In this document: in pieces, positions 1 to 6,365 of the stretch
How positions within the stretch are numbered: the stretch's first letter is position 1
Layout of the letters: each line of letters begins with the position of its first letter
NCBI GenBank assembly: GCA_030622295.1
Contig: JAUXGI010000050.1
Coordinates: 1 to 7,242, forward strand
DNA from: Planctomycetota bacterium
GTDB taxonomy: Bacteria > Planctomycetota > B129-G9
Direction: 5' to 3'
Length of the DNA stretch: 7,242 nucleotides
Position numbers and translations under genes: made by a program
Notes under the pieces: generated by a model
Databases searched by the model: none
The model's input: only the letters and a program-made list of their open reading frames with translations
Told to the model about the DNA's origin: nothing

Positions 1-1911
1 CATGGCGTTATAGTAGGCTGCCACGGCGAAACAAGGCGACACGTTCTTGGGGTCCCTCGCGGCAAACGCCTTCTTAAGGCCCTCTATCTTCCCTTTGACT
101 TCCTTGAGATGCTCCCGTCTTGAGAGCAGCAACATGAACTCGAAGAATCTGCCGGCTACGCTGTCGGGAGCGGCTTTGAGGAACCTCGCACATTGCTCAA
201 GCGCCTGCTCGGTCAGGCCCGCATTCGACAGTGCAATCGCAAAGTTCAGTATCCCGACAGCCTTCGGGTCGGCGGTGCCGAGCAGGGCGGCGTAGTCGGT
301 GTCATCCGTTATGATCAGCCCCCCCAGAGCGGGTGCGCCTATCTCGATGTGCGGCTTTGCGTCGGCGGGCTTTCCCTGAGCATAGCAGATGTGCGCGAGC
401 ATTAGTTCAAGCATGGACCAATCGGCGCGGTCATTCTTTTCCCGCAAGGCAACCAGGGCCTCGCAGGCCTGTCTGGCAACGCCGGCATTGCCTTGAAGGC
501 CGGCCAACAGCGCCTCTCCAACGTAAGCGAGTTCATGCTTCTCTCCTTTGTCGTTCTTTATCCCGCTGAATATCTTCCCGGCAACATCCGTCCTGCCTTG
601 CAACAACCGAACAAGGCCGAGTATGTAACGGTGATTCTGGGCCTGTTCGCGGCGTTCGATATACTCTTCATAATAACCGGCGGCCTTTTCCAGGTCGCCT
701 TCCTGGTTCCTGCGACTGTAGTATCCGGCAAGTAATATGTGAGGCTCGGCCTGAAGTTCATCGGCCTTTACGGCCTTTTCCGCACATTCCTTGAAATCTT
801 CAAGCGCCTTTTCCTTCTGCGCCAGGATGTCCTCAAGCAGTTTGCCCAGAGGTCCGACAGCATCTTCGGCCAGTTTGGCCTTTTCCCCGGCATTTTTTTC
901 ATCTCTCGCCTTGACAATTGCGCCCGCCGGTTCCTCGATGATTTCGGCGTCCACCACAAAGAGCCTTGCCTTGCCGAACGCGTCCTCCAGCGCGTCGATT
1001 TTCTTCTGCGTGTCGGTCTCTTTTCGCGCGGCATCAAGCGCCTCGCGGGCATCCTTCAGCAATTCCGTCAGCTCTTCTTTCTCCGGCAATCTCTGATAGT
1101 CGGCATAGTTCGCCGCGGCCAGCACAGAGTAAGCCATGCCGAGAATCCTGCCCTTCTCTTTGTCTTCCAGTCTGTTGATTACCTGGGCGGCACGAATCTT
1201 CGCGAAGGACGTCCGACCCGTGCGGGCCGCCATCGTTGCCCTGAGCAAGTGCCATTCCAGGTTGGGCCTGTTCCGGGTCATGGCGAGCAGGATGTCGCTC
1301 AGCCGCGTTGCAAGGTCGCTGTTTCCCAGTTGCAGGTAAGCATTCGCGAGTTCGTAATAGGCCTGCTCAAAGTCGTGGTTCCAACCCACGGCGTCCCGGA
1401 GTTCATTTATCGCGAGGCCCACCTTGCCCTGCTTGGCATAGGCGCGGGAAAGGACATAATGATAGAGGCTCCTGCGCCCGCTGGCATCTTCCGGATCCTT
1501 CCGGATTGCCGCCCTTATCGCCTCAATGGCCTCGTCCGTCTTGCCCGCCTCCATTTGCTCCATGAAGGTCACGATTTCAGGAATCTGAGCCTCCGTCAGC
1601 AATTTCTTGCTTTCCTCGAGTATCTCCTTGTGATACTCCACAAGCCACAAGGCAGAAATCTCGGCTCTTATCTGGTGTGCTGCGACATTATCCTCATCGC
1701 TTTCCAGGACCGAGTCGGCTATGATAAGCGCGTCCTGAAAGCGGCCTTCCTTGAGAAAGTGGCTCGCCCGGTCCACTAACGTTCTAATCTCGGCGGGACT
1801 GGCGGCGTCCGGGGGCGGCGCGTAGGCCGCCTTCCCCAGGGGAAGGATCACAAGCGCCGATACCAATATTGCCATAACGCTCATCTTCCTGATACTGGTG
1901 AATGCTGACAT
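1..1911 (-). CDS. Exported TPR-like helical repeat protein (N-terminal 637 residues, C-terminus beyond window)
   Basis: The minus strand is open without a stop from the ATG at 1911 down to base 1, giving 637 codons, and the gene continues off the left edge. The start is supported by a strong Shine-Dalgarno 8 bases upstream and a promoter further up. Residues 1-31 look like a Sec signal peptide: Arg8 and Lys9, a hydrophobic stretch (MAILVSALVILPL), then AAYA near the cleavage site. The mature part is mainly helical. Stretches with the TPR-type alternation of small and aromatic residues occur around residues 50-83 (FLKEGRFQDALIIAD), 118-200 (AGKTDEAIEAIRAAI, then YAKQGKVGLAINEL, then YYELANAYLQLGN) and 385-440 (HILLAGYYSRRN, LEKAAGYYEEYIE). 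A charged Lys/Glu/Ala-rich segment at about 278-377 may be a long helix or coiled coil. Such proteins usually scaffold protein-protein contacts; here that would be in the periplasm or at the envelope. No catalytic domain is visible and I do not recognise a specific family. It is divergent from dnaB and has its own promoter. Coding status is sure, function unknown. Confidence 0.88.
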   Translation of the reverse strand, partial: MSAFTSIRKMSVMAILVSALVILPLGKAAYAPPPDAASPAEIRTLVDRASHFLKEGRFQDALIIADSVLESDEDNVAAHQIRAEISALWLVEYHKEILEESKKLLTEAQIPEIVTFMEQMEAGKTDEAIEAIRAAIRKDPEDASGRRSLYHYVLSRAYAKQGKVGLAINELRDAVGWNHDFEQAYYELANAYLQLGNSDLATRLSDILLAMTRNRPNLEWHLLRATMAARTGRTSFAKIRAAQVINRLEDKEKGRILGMAYSVLAAANYADYQRLPEKEELTELLKDAREALDAARKETDTQKKIDALEDAFGKARLFVVDAEIIEEPAGAIVKARDEKNAGEKAKLAEDAVGPLGKLLEDILAQKEKALEDFKECAEKAVKADELQAEPHILLAGYYSRRNQEGDLEKAAGYYEEYIERREQAQNHRYILGLVRLLQGRTDVAGKIFSGIKNDKGEKHELAYVGEALLAGLQGNAGVARQACEALVALREKNDRADWSMLELMLAHICYAQGKPADAKPHIEIGAPALGGLIITDDTDYAALLGTADPKAVGILNFAIALSNAGLTEQALEQCARFLKAAPDSVAGRFFEFMLLLSRREHLKEVKGKIEGLKKAFAARDPKNVSPCFAVAAYYNAM

Positions 1912-1917
1912 GATTGA

Positions 1918-1926
1918 CTCTCCTTT
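1918..1926 (-). promoter_or_regulatory. Ribosome binding site of the TPR-protein gene
   Basis: On the minus strand the sequence reads AAAGGAGAG. The AAAGGAG core ends 8 bases before the ATG at 1911. This is a near-perfect Shine-Dalgarno and fixes the start codon of the TPR gene. Confidence 0.8.
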
Positions 1927-1943
1927 GCTGGTGTCATGGACAA

Positions 1944-1957
1944 CCCGCTTTCGCGGG
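1944..1957 (-). other. Hairpin with GAAA tetraloop in the leader of the TPR gene
   Basis: Read on the minus strand, CCCGC-GAAA-GCGGG forms a perfect 5-bp GC stem closed by a GAAA loop, which belongs to the stable GNRA tetraloop class. It begins about 9 bases after the predicted transcription start and ends about 17 bases before the Shine-Dalgarno, so it lies wholly in the untranslated leader. No T-tract follows, so it is unlikely to be a terminator. It might stabilise the mRNA 5' end. The structure is seen in sequence; the role is inferred. Confidence 0.5.
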
Positions 1958-1972
1958 AATCAAGTTTGGGGA

Positions 1973-2001
1973 ATAATAACAGCCCTCTGACAAACCGTCA
2001 A
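1973..2001 (-). promoter_or_regulatory. Sigma70-type promoter for the TPR gene
   Basis: On the minus strand a -35 box TTGACG (2001-1996) is followed after exactly 17 bases by a -10 box TATTAT (1978-1973). The -10 is preceded by TGT, giving an extended -10 element. Transcription would start near 1966, leaving a leader of about 55 bases before the ATG at 1911. Box matches and spacing are both close to consensus for the housekeeping sigma factor. Not experimentally proven. Confidence 0.65.
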
Positions 2002-2117
2002 ACAAAATGAAGGCCGAAAACATGCGCATACGGCATACATGCAAATAATATAACGTGCGGACAGCGGTTTTGGCCTGAACTTATCCTGTCGGAGTGCCTG
2101 CGCGAGGCAAAAAATGC

Positions 2118-2146
2118 TTGAAACCGGGGGGGCGGCCTGATAGCAT
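2118..2146 (+). promoter_or_regulatory. Candidate promoter of dnaB
   Basis: A -35-like TTGAAA (2118-2123) is followed after 17 bases by TAGCAT (2141-2146), which has two mismatches to TATAAT, preceded by TGA as in an extended -10. Transcription would begin near 2153, giving a leader of about 100 bases to the ATG at 2253. If correct, it also excludes a translation start at 2094. The -10 box is imperfect, so this is tentative. Confidence 0.35.
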
Positions 2147-2240
2147 TCCCGGTTGTGAAATTGCCCATGCTTTTGTTTCTGAAGTAATCCTGACGGAAAA
2201 TGCGCACGGTCTGCAAGAATGCGGCTTGATGCGCTTTGCG

Positions 2241-2247
2241 AGGGGGG
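2241..2247 (+). promoter_or_regulatory. Ribosome binding site that decides the dnaB start
   Basis: AGGGGGG at 2241-2247 lies 5 bases before the ATG at 2253 and is the only purine-rich Shine-Dalgarno-like site near the candidate starts. The in-frame ATGs at 2094 and 2229 lack a comparable site, so it favours 2253. Confidence 0.55.
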
Positions 2248-2252
2248 TAAAC

Positions 2253-3671
2253 ATGTCATCAGATTCCGTGGCGCCGGGCGCCGACCGGGTGCCTCCACAC
2301 AGCATTGAGGCCGAGGTCGGCGTTATCGGCTCGATGATCCTTGACAGGGATTTTGCGGGCGAAGTGGTCCAGATTCTGGACGGCGACTGCTTCTACAAGA
2401 GCGCCCATCAACTCATATACGACGCACTGGTAGACCTTTATGACCACAACCGCCCGATTGATTCCATAATACTCAGGGAGAATCTGGCGCAGCGGGGGCA
2501 TCTGGAGGAGGTCGGCGGATTCCAGTATCTGGCGGAGTTGATGAGTAGCGTGCCTTCATCGGCTCACGGCGTGCACTATGCGCACATCGTCCGCGAAAAG
2601 GCGATTGCGCGCAGTCTCATACGAGTCGCCACACAAATCCTGAAAGACTCCTACGACCAGTCCGAGGTTTCGGACGATTTGCTGGACAAGGCCGAGCACC
2701 TGATCTTTGAGATAGCGCAGAAAAAAGTCGGCTCCGAGGTAATACACATAAAGGACATCCTGCAACTCACCGTGGAGCGGATAGAAAGTTGGGCGGACTC
2801 CGAGGGCCACGTGATGGGCATACCGACGGGGTTTACCGATATTGACAATCTGACCAGCGGCCTGCAGCCCGCGCAACTGATAATAGTGGCCGGCAGGCCC
2901 TCAATGGGCAAGACCAGTTTCGCGCTGAACATAGCCGAGCACATGGCGGTACGGGAAAAGCACCCGGTGGCCATATTCAGCATGGAAATGGCCAAGGAGC
3001 AGATCGTACAGAATCTGTTGTGCATGCACACGCGCGTGGACGCCCACCGGATGCGCACCGGCACGCTCAGCAAGGAGCAGTACACGCGGCTGGGCATAGC
3101 GTGCGGCGCGCTGAACGAAGCGCCGATAATCATCGACGACTCGCCCGGAATGACGCCGCTTGACGTGCGCGCAAAGGCCAGGCGGCTGAAATCAAAGTAC
3201 GATATCCAACTGCTCATCGTCGACTATATCCAGTTGATGAGCGTGCCGCATTTCGGCAATCGCCGGCGTGCCGAGAACCGCCAGCAGGAAATCGCCGAGA
3301 TATCCCGCTCGCTCAAGGGCCTTGCCAGGGAGTTGAAGATACCCGTACTGGCATGCGCACAATTGAGCCGCGCCGTCGAGGCCCGCGAAGGCAACCGCCC
3401 CCGCATGAGCGACCTGCGCGAGAGCGGCGCTCTGGAGCAGGATGCCGACGTCATCATGCTGCTCTACCGCGAGGAATATTACAAGCCGGAGGATGAGGCG
3501 GCAAAGGGCAAGGCCGAGGTGATAATAGCAAAGCAGCGCAACGGGCCGACGGGCGCAGCACACCTGGCGTTCATCAGCCAGCACATGAGGTTCGCCAACC
3601 TGGCGCGACGGCCGGATGAGGGCGTGCGCCAGTCGGACCATGAACGCGCCCAGGCGGTCGTGCCCTTCTGA
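2253..3671 (+). CDS. dnaB: Replicative DNA helicase DnaB
   Basis: Predicted product is 472 residues, the usual length for bacterial DnaB, the hexameric ATP-driven 5'-3' helicase that unwinds DNA at the replication fork and recruits primase. The helical N-terminal domain starts at the classic PPHSIEAE (14-21) and runs to about 115, followed by a linker. The RecA-like C-terminal domain covers about 185-455. It shows Walker A GRPSMGKTS (214-222, Lys220), FSMEM with the likely catalytic Glu245, Walker B LLIVDYIQLM (Asp324), ENRQQEIAEISRSLKGLARE, the DNA-binding/H4 region SDLRESGALEQDAD, and KQRNGPTG with the arginine-finger candidate Arg429. All key residues are present and no intein or frameshift is seen. 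Start 2253 is chosen from the Shine-Dalgarno and because DnaB proteins begin a few residues before PPxxIEAE. The frame is open to an ATG at 2094, but those 53 extra residues do not resemble DnaB. The stop is 84 bases before bamA, with no convincing terminator. Confidence 0.97.
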   Translation: MSSDSVAPGADRVPPHSIEAEVGVIGSMILDRDFAGEVVQILDGDCFYKSAHQLIYDALVDLYDHNRPIDSIILRENLAQRGHLEEVGGFQYLAELMSSVPSSAHGVHYAHIVREKAIARSLIRVATQILKDSYDQSEVSDDLLDKAEHLIFEIAQKKVGSEVIHIKDILQLTVERIESWADSEGHVMGIPTGFTDIDNLTSGLQPAQLIIVAGRPSMGKTSFALNIAEHMAVREKHPVAIFSMEMAKEQIVQNLLCMHTRVDAHRMRTGTLSKEQYTRLGIACGALNEAPIIIDDSPGMTPLDVRAKARRLKSKYDIQLLIVDYIQLMSVPHFGNRRRAENRQQEIAEISRSLKGLARELKIPVLACAQLSRAVEAREGNRPRMSDLRESGALEQDADVIMLLYREEYYKPEDEAAKGKAEVIIAKQRNGPTGAAHLAFISQHMRFANLARRPDEGVRQSDHERAQAVVPF

Positions 3672-3744
3672 ACCGGGGGGCTGAACCAGGTCCGGCCCGG
3701 GCGAACGCGGCCGGCGATTCCGATGCAGTCAATATCCCGAAAGC

Positions 3745-3748
3745 GGAG
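3745..3748 (+). promoter_or_regulatory. Ribosome binding site that decides the bamA start
   Basis: GGAG lies 7 bases before the ATG at 3756. The earlier in-frame ATG at 3723 has no Shine-Dalgarno and would place a long, Arg/Lys/Ser-rich stretch before the signal peptide. Confidence 0.6.
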
Positions 3749-3755
3749 TACGGGG

Positions 3756-6146
3756 ATGAGAAAAAAAGATATCATAATTCCAGTCCTGCTCCTTGCGGGA
3801 GCGTTTGCCCTTGTTTCCGGTCCTGCACTCGCTGCAGAGGGAGATACCATAGTAGAAATCTGTGTCGTCCGCTGGGGCACGTACATCGACAAGGACCATT
3901 ACGCCCGGGCCATTTACGCGGACATGATACGAGAGAAGATCATCGAGGCCACCGGCACGGTCTGCAATCAAGTCGCCATCACCAGGGTCCTGACCGACCT
4001 GCAGGAGGCCAAGATACTCTTTCGCTTTCGCTACAGTGAACAGCCGGTCGCTCGCGGACAGGTACGTCTCATAATCGAGGTCGAGGAGAACATCGAGGTC
4101 CGTACCGTCAAGTTCATCGGCCTGAAAGCGCTCGATGCCGGGAGGGTAACGAGTGTGGTTCACACACGCATCGGCCAGCCGCTCAGCCTGCCCGTAATCC
4201 ACCAGGACGCCCGCAGGATAGAATCGCTCTACCGCGAGGAAGGCCACCTGTTCGTCAGTGTTTCCACGCCCGTGGAAGGCCACAAGAACGGCGTCGTGCT
4301 GTTCGAGGTGGAAGAGGGGCCGCTGGTGAGAGTGCGCAGGGTGAGTTTCACCGGCAACTATCACTACTCCGACAAGAAACTGATGAAACTGATGAACACG
4401 AAACCGAGGAAGTTCTTCGGACTGCTGGCCAAAGGGGTATACAGCGAGAGCATACTCAAGGAAGACATAGAAAGAATAGCGAAGTTCTATCGCTCGGAAG
4501 GCTACCTCAACGCCATCGTGGGCATAGGGAAGGTGGAATACAACGAATCGCGCACGGAGATGTACATTACGGTGTACATCGAAGAGCATGAACTGTTCCA
4601 CGTGGGCAGGATTTCCTTCAAGGGAGTGCGCTATTTCACGGAACAGGAGATAGAATCGCGCCTGCGGCTCAAAGAGAAGGGGCCTTTCAGGGTATCGGAC
4701 TACGTGGCGGATCTGGCGACCATCAAGAAGATGTATGCCGAGATGGCGTACATCGACGCCCTGGTGAGCGAGACCGCCGACAAGCCCACAATCGTCTACC
4801 ACAGGGACGAACCCATCGTCGACCTCCACTTTCACATTACCGAGAACCAGGAGGTCTACGTAGGCAACATATACATCCGGGGCAACACCTACACGCAGGA
4901 CAAGGTGCTCCGCAGGGAGTTGTCCTTCGCGCCGGGCGAGAAGTTCAACATGTCGGAAATCGAGGCCAGCAGGGCGCGCCTGTTCAGGTTGGGCGGCTAC
5001 CAGGACCGCTACTTCCGGGAAGTCAATGTGCAAATCGCCCCCAGGAAGGAAGAGCGCATAGAGAACGGCCGCCGTGTCCGCGACGTCTACGTCGAGGTCC
5101 TGGAAAGCGAGAGTTTCGGCCGGATTCGTTTCGGCGTGGCGGTATCCTCCAACGAAGGCGTACTGGGAGACGTCTCCCTTATCCGGCCCAACTTCGATAT
5201 CGCGGACCTGCCGAAAGACCTCAAGGACATGTTTGTGGACCGGACGGCATTTCTCGGCGCGGGGCAGTATCTCTCCATCTCGGCCCAGCCCGGCACGGAA
5301 TTCAGCCGCTACAGCATAAATTTCTCGGAGCCGTACCTCTTCGGCACGCCCACCTCGATGGGCCTGAGCCTCTACATGTGGGACCGTGAACGCGAGTCCT
5401 TCGACGAAGAGCGTCGGGGCTTCAACATGGGCCTCGGCAGACGACTGCCGAAACAATACAGCCTGGGGCTTAATTTCAGGCTGGAGCAGGTAAGAGTGGC
5501 CAATGTCCATTTCTTCGCGCCCCGGGACGTCAAGGACGTCGAGGGTTCCAACAGCCTGCTGGCCGTTAGAACAACACTGAGCAAAGACACCCGCAAGATA
5601 GACCGCTTCTTCAAACCATACGCCGGCTACAGGTCGTTCGCATCGGTCGAGCCTGTCTTCGGAGACTTCGACCTGGTGAAATTCGTCTTCGGCTCAACCC
5701 GGTATCGCACGGTCTACGAAGACGACGCCGGCCACAGGCACATCATAAAACTGGAAGGCGAAATAGGCTTCATCTCCGGCGATTCTCCGATATACGAAAG
5801 GTTCTTCCTGGGAGGCGCGAACAACCTGCGCGGCTTTGGCTATCGAGGGGTCGGCCCCATGAGCCAGGGCGACCCGGTCGGGGGCGACTCCGTGCTCTTC
5901 GGAAGCATGGAGTACTCCTTCCCTCTCGCCGGAGAGGCAATCCGCGGAGTCCTCTTCTTCGACTTCGGCACGGTGAACAAGGACAGCGCCGACTTCGGCA
6001 ACATGCGCGCGTCCGTCGGCTTCGGGATACGCATCTTCAGTCCGCAGATACCCATACCCATTGCACTCGACTTCGGATTCCCCATCAGGTCCGGCGCCGA
6101 TGACAACGAAGAGGTTGTTTCCTTCACCATAGGTACCAATTTCTGA
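3756..6146 (+). CDS. bamA: Outer membrane protein assembly factor BamA (Omp85 family)
   Basis: The 796-residue product matches BamA in length and plan. BamA is the central subunit of the complex that folds and inserts beta-barrel proteins into the outer membrane. Residues 1-26 are a signal peptide (MRKK, hydrophobic core, cleavage after ALA). Five POTRA domains follow at about 28-111, 112-189, 190-279, 280-365 and 366-452. Repeats 2-5 show the usual beta-start signatures (VRTVKFIGL, VRRVSFTGN, VGRISFKGV, VGNIYIRGN), and repeats 2 and 3 the helix motif YREEGHL / YRSEGYL. POTRA1 is divergent. The barrel is about 453-796, with the Omp85 motif NLRGFGYRG (Arg692, equivalent to the VRGF/Y arginine of loop 6), and ends in an aromatic beta-signal, FTIGTNF. 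The protein has only two cysteines, Cys36 and Cys70, both in POTRA1. dnaB lies upstream and the skp-like gene and lpxD downstream, the classical bamA setting. The start at 3756 gives a normal signal peptide and has a Shine-Dalgarno; 3723 is possible but less likely. Confidence 0.96.
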   Translation: MRKKDIIIPVLLLAGAFALVSGPALAAEGDTIVEICVVRWGTYIDKDHYARAIYADMIREKIIEATGTVCNQVAITRVLTDLQEAKILFRFRYSEQPVARGQVRLIIEVEENIEVRTVKFIGLKALDAGRVTSVVHTRIGQPLSLPVIHQDARRIESLYREEGHLFVSVSTPVEGHKNGVVLFEVEEGPLVRVRRVSFTGNYHYSDKKLMKLMNTKPRKFFGLLAKGVYSESILKEDIERIAKFYRSEGYLNAIVGIGKVEYNESRTEMYITVYIEEHELFHVGRISFKGVRYFTEQEIESRLRLKEKGPFRVSDYVADLATIKKMYAEMAYIDALVSETADKPTIVYHRDEPIVDLHFHITENQEVYVGNIYIRGNTYTQDKVLRRELSFAPGEKFNMSEIEASRARLFRLGGYQDRYFREVNVQIAPRKEERIENGRRVRDVYVEVLESESFGRIRFGVAVSSNEGVLGDVSLIRPNFDIADLPKDLKDMFVDRTAFLGAGQYLSISAQPGTEFSRYSINFSEPYLFGTPTSMGLSLYMWDRERESFDEERRGFNMGLGRRLPKQYSLGLNFRLEQVRVANVHFFAPRDVKDVEGSNSLLAVRTTLSKDTRKIDRFFKPYAGYRSFASVEPVFGDFDLVKFVFGSTRYRTVYEDDAGHRHIIKLEGEIGFISGDSPIYERFFLGGANNLRGFGYRGVGPMSQGDPVGGDSVLFGSMEYSFPLAGEAIRGVLFFDFGTVNKDSADFGNMRASVGFGIRIFSPQIPIPIALDFGFPIRSGADDNEEVVSFTIGTNF

Positions 6147-6151
6147 AATTG

Positions 6152-6160
6152 TGTTATAAT
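6152..6160 (+). promoter_or_regulatory. Extended -10 promoter element between bamA and the skp-like gene
   Basis: TGTTATAAT is a perfect match to the extended -10 consensus TGnTATAAT and begins 6 bases after the bamA stop. No TTGACA-like -35 is found at 17 bases upstream, but extended -10 promoters can work without one. Transcription would start near 6167, immediately before the inverted-repeat block, and would give a leader of about 200 bases for the skp-like gene or a separate small RNA. Sequence match is clear; activity is inferred. Confidence 0.5.
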
Positions 6161-6163
6161 ATG

Positions 6164-6265
6164 CGGGGGTCGCCGCACGCAGGGCCCTGCGAGGGGGGCA
6201 GACGCTGAGGAGGAGCGAAGCGACGGGAGGGGTCTGACCCCCGGTCGCACATCCCCAAAGCGTCT
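6164..6265. repeat. GC-rich intergenic block with nested inverted repeats (possible REP-like element or structured RNA)
   Basis: Four perfect inverted repeats crowd this stretch. CGGGGGTC (6164-6171) pairs with GACCCCCG (6236-6243). CGCAGGGCCCTGCG (6178-6191) is a 14-base palindrome. AGACGCT (6200-6206) pairs with AGCGTCT (6259-6265). GGGGTC-T-GACCCC (6229-6241) is an odd palindrome. The first and last pairings compete for the same bases. The segment 6207-6228 (GAGGAGGAGCGAAGCGACGG within it) is purine-rich. No convincing coding sequence is seen on either strand. Such blocks are often short interspersed palindromic repeats, but one copy only is present here, so family membership cannot be tested from this window. 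Alternatively it is the folded part of a leader or small RNA read from the extended -10 box just upstream. Confidence 0.5.
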
Positions 6266-6277
6266 TAACCCGCAGGT

Positions 6278-6310
6278 TCAATGCTGACATAACATTACTG
6301 TCAATGCTGA
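6278..6310 (+). repeat. Ten-base direct repeat with an internal inverted repeat
   Basis: TCAATGCTGA occurs at 6278-6287 and again at 6301-6310, 23 bases apart, about two helical turns. The spacing also creates the inverted pair TGACA (6285-6289) and TGTCA (6299-6303), separated by 9 bases. The geometry resembles a protein-binding site, but no known operator is recognised and it may be chance. Confidence 0.35.
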
Positions 6311-6313
6311 AAA

Positions 6314-6333
6314 AGACGCGCTGTGGCGCGTTT
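6314..6333 (+). terminator. Terminator-like hairpin upstream of the skp-like gene
   Basis: AGACGCGC-TGTG-GCGCGTTT forms a stem of 8 pairs (one G-T wobble) with a 4-base loop. It is preceded by an A run (6310-6314) and followed by CGTATTATT, a T-rich but interrupted tail. This fits a weak intrinsic terminator or attenuator for transcripts coming from bamA or from the extended -10 promoter at 6152. It lies about 33 bases before the skp-like start codon, so it could control readthrough into skp and lpxD. Confidence 0.45.
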
Positions 6334-6365
6334 CGTATTATTCCCTTCGACTTGGGAGAATCGTG

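Larger units (their letters stand above)
1912..2252. other. Divergent intergenic region between the TPR gene and dnaB
   Basis: This 341-base stretch separates two genes transcribed away from each other. It is more AT-rich in its middle part (about 1965-2060) than the flanking genes. The TPR-gene side holds the extended -10 promoter, hairpin leader and Shine-Dalgarno listed separately. The dnaB side holds a weaker promoter candidate and a G-rich Shine-Dalgarno. A short perfect stem, TGCCT-GCGCG-AGGCA, lies at 2095-2109. No RNA gene or convincing small coding region was found. The dnaB frame stays open upstream to 2094 and gives no DnaB-like sequence there. Confidence 0.6.

Noticed and set aside
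739..1779. Plus-strand open frame of 346 codons
   Set aside because: It lies wholly antisense to the TPR-protein gene, has no recognisable domain or Shine-Dalgarno, and reflects codon bias of the real gene.
1901..1911. AATGCTGACAT shared by the TPR-gene start region and 6280-6290
   Set aside because: A single shared 11-mer is expected by chance in a window this long, and similarity does not extend beyond it.
2094..2252. N-terminal extension of DnaB from the ATG at 2094 (or 2229)
   Set aside because: The extra 53 residues do not resemble DnaB, there is no Shine-Dalgarno at 2094, and the candidate promoter lies downstream of it. The ATG at 2253 has AGGGGGG 5 bases upstream.
3692..3714. CCGGCC / GGCCGG inverted repeat in the dnaB-bamA gap as a terminator
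   Set aside because: The loop is 11 bases and no T-tract follows; in GC-rich spacer DNA this is weak evidence for termination.
3723..3755. Earlier BamA start at ATG 3723
   Set aside because: No Shine-Dalgarno, and 11 extra residues before the natural MRKK signal-peptide start. ATG 3756 has GGAG at a 7-base spacing.
3729..5510. Minus-strand open frame of 593 codons
   Set aside because: It is antisense to bamA, whose POTRA and barrel motifs are unmistakable; the antisense translation has no family resemblance.
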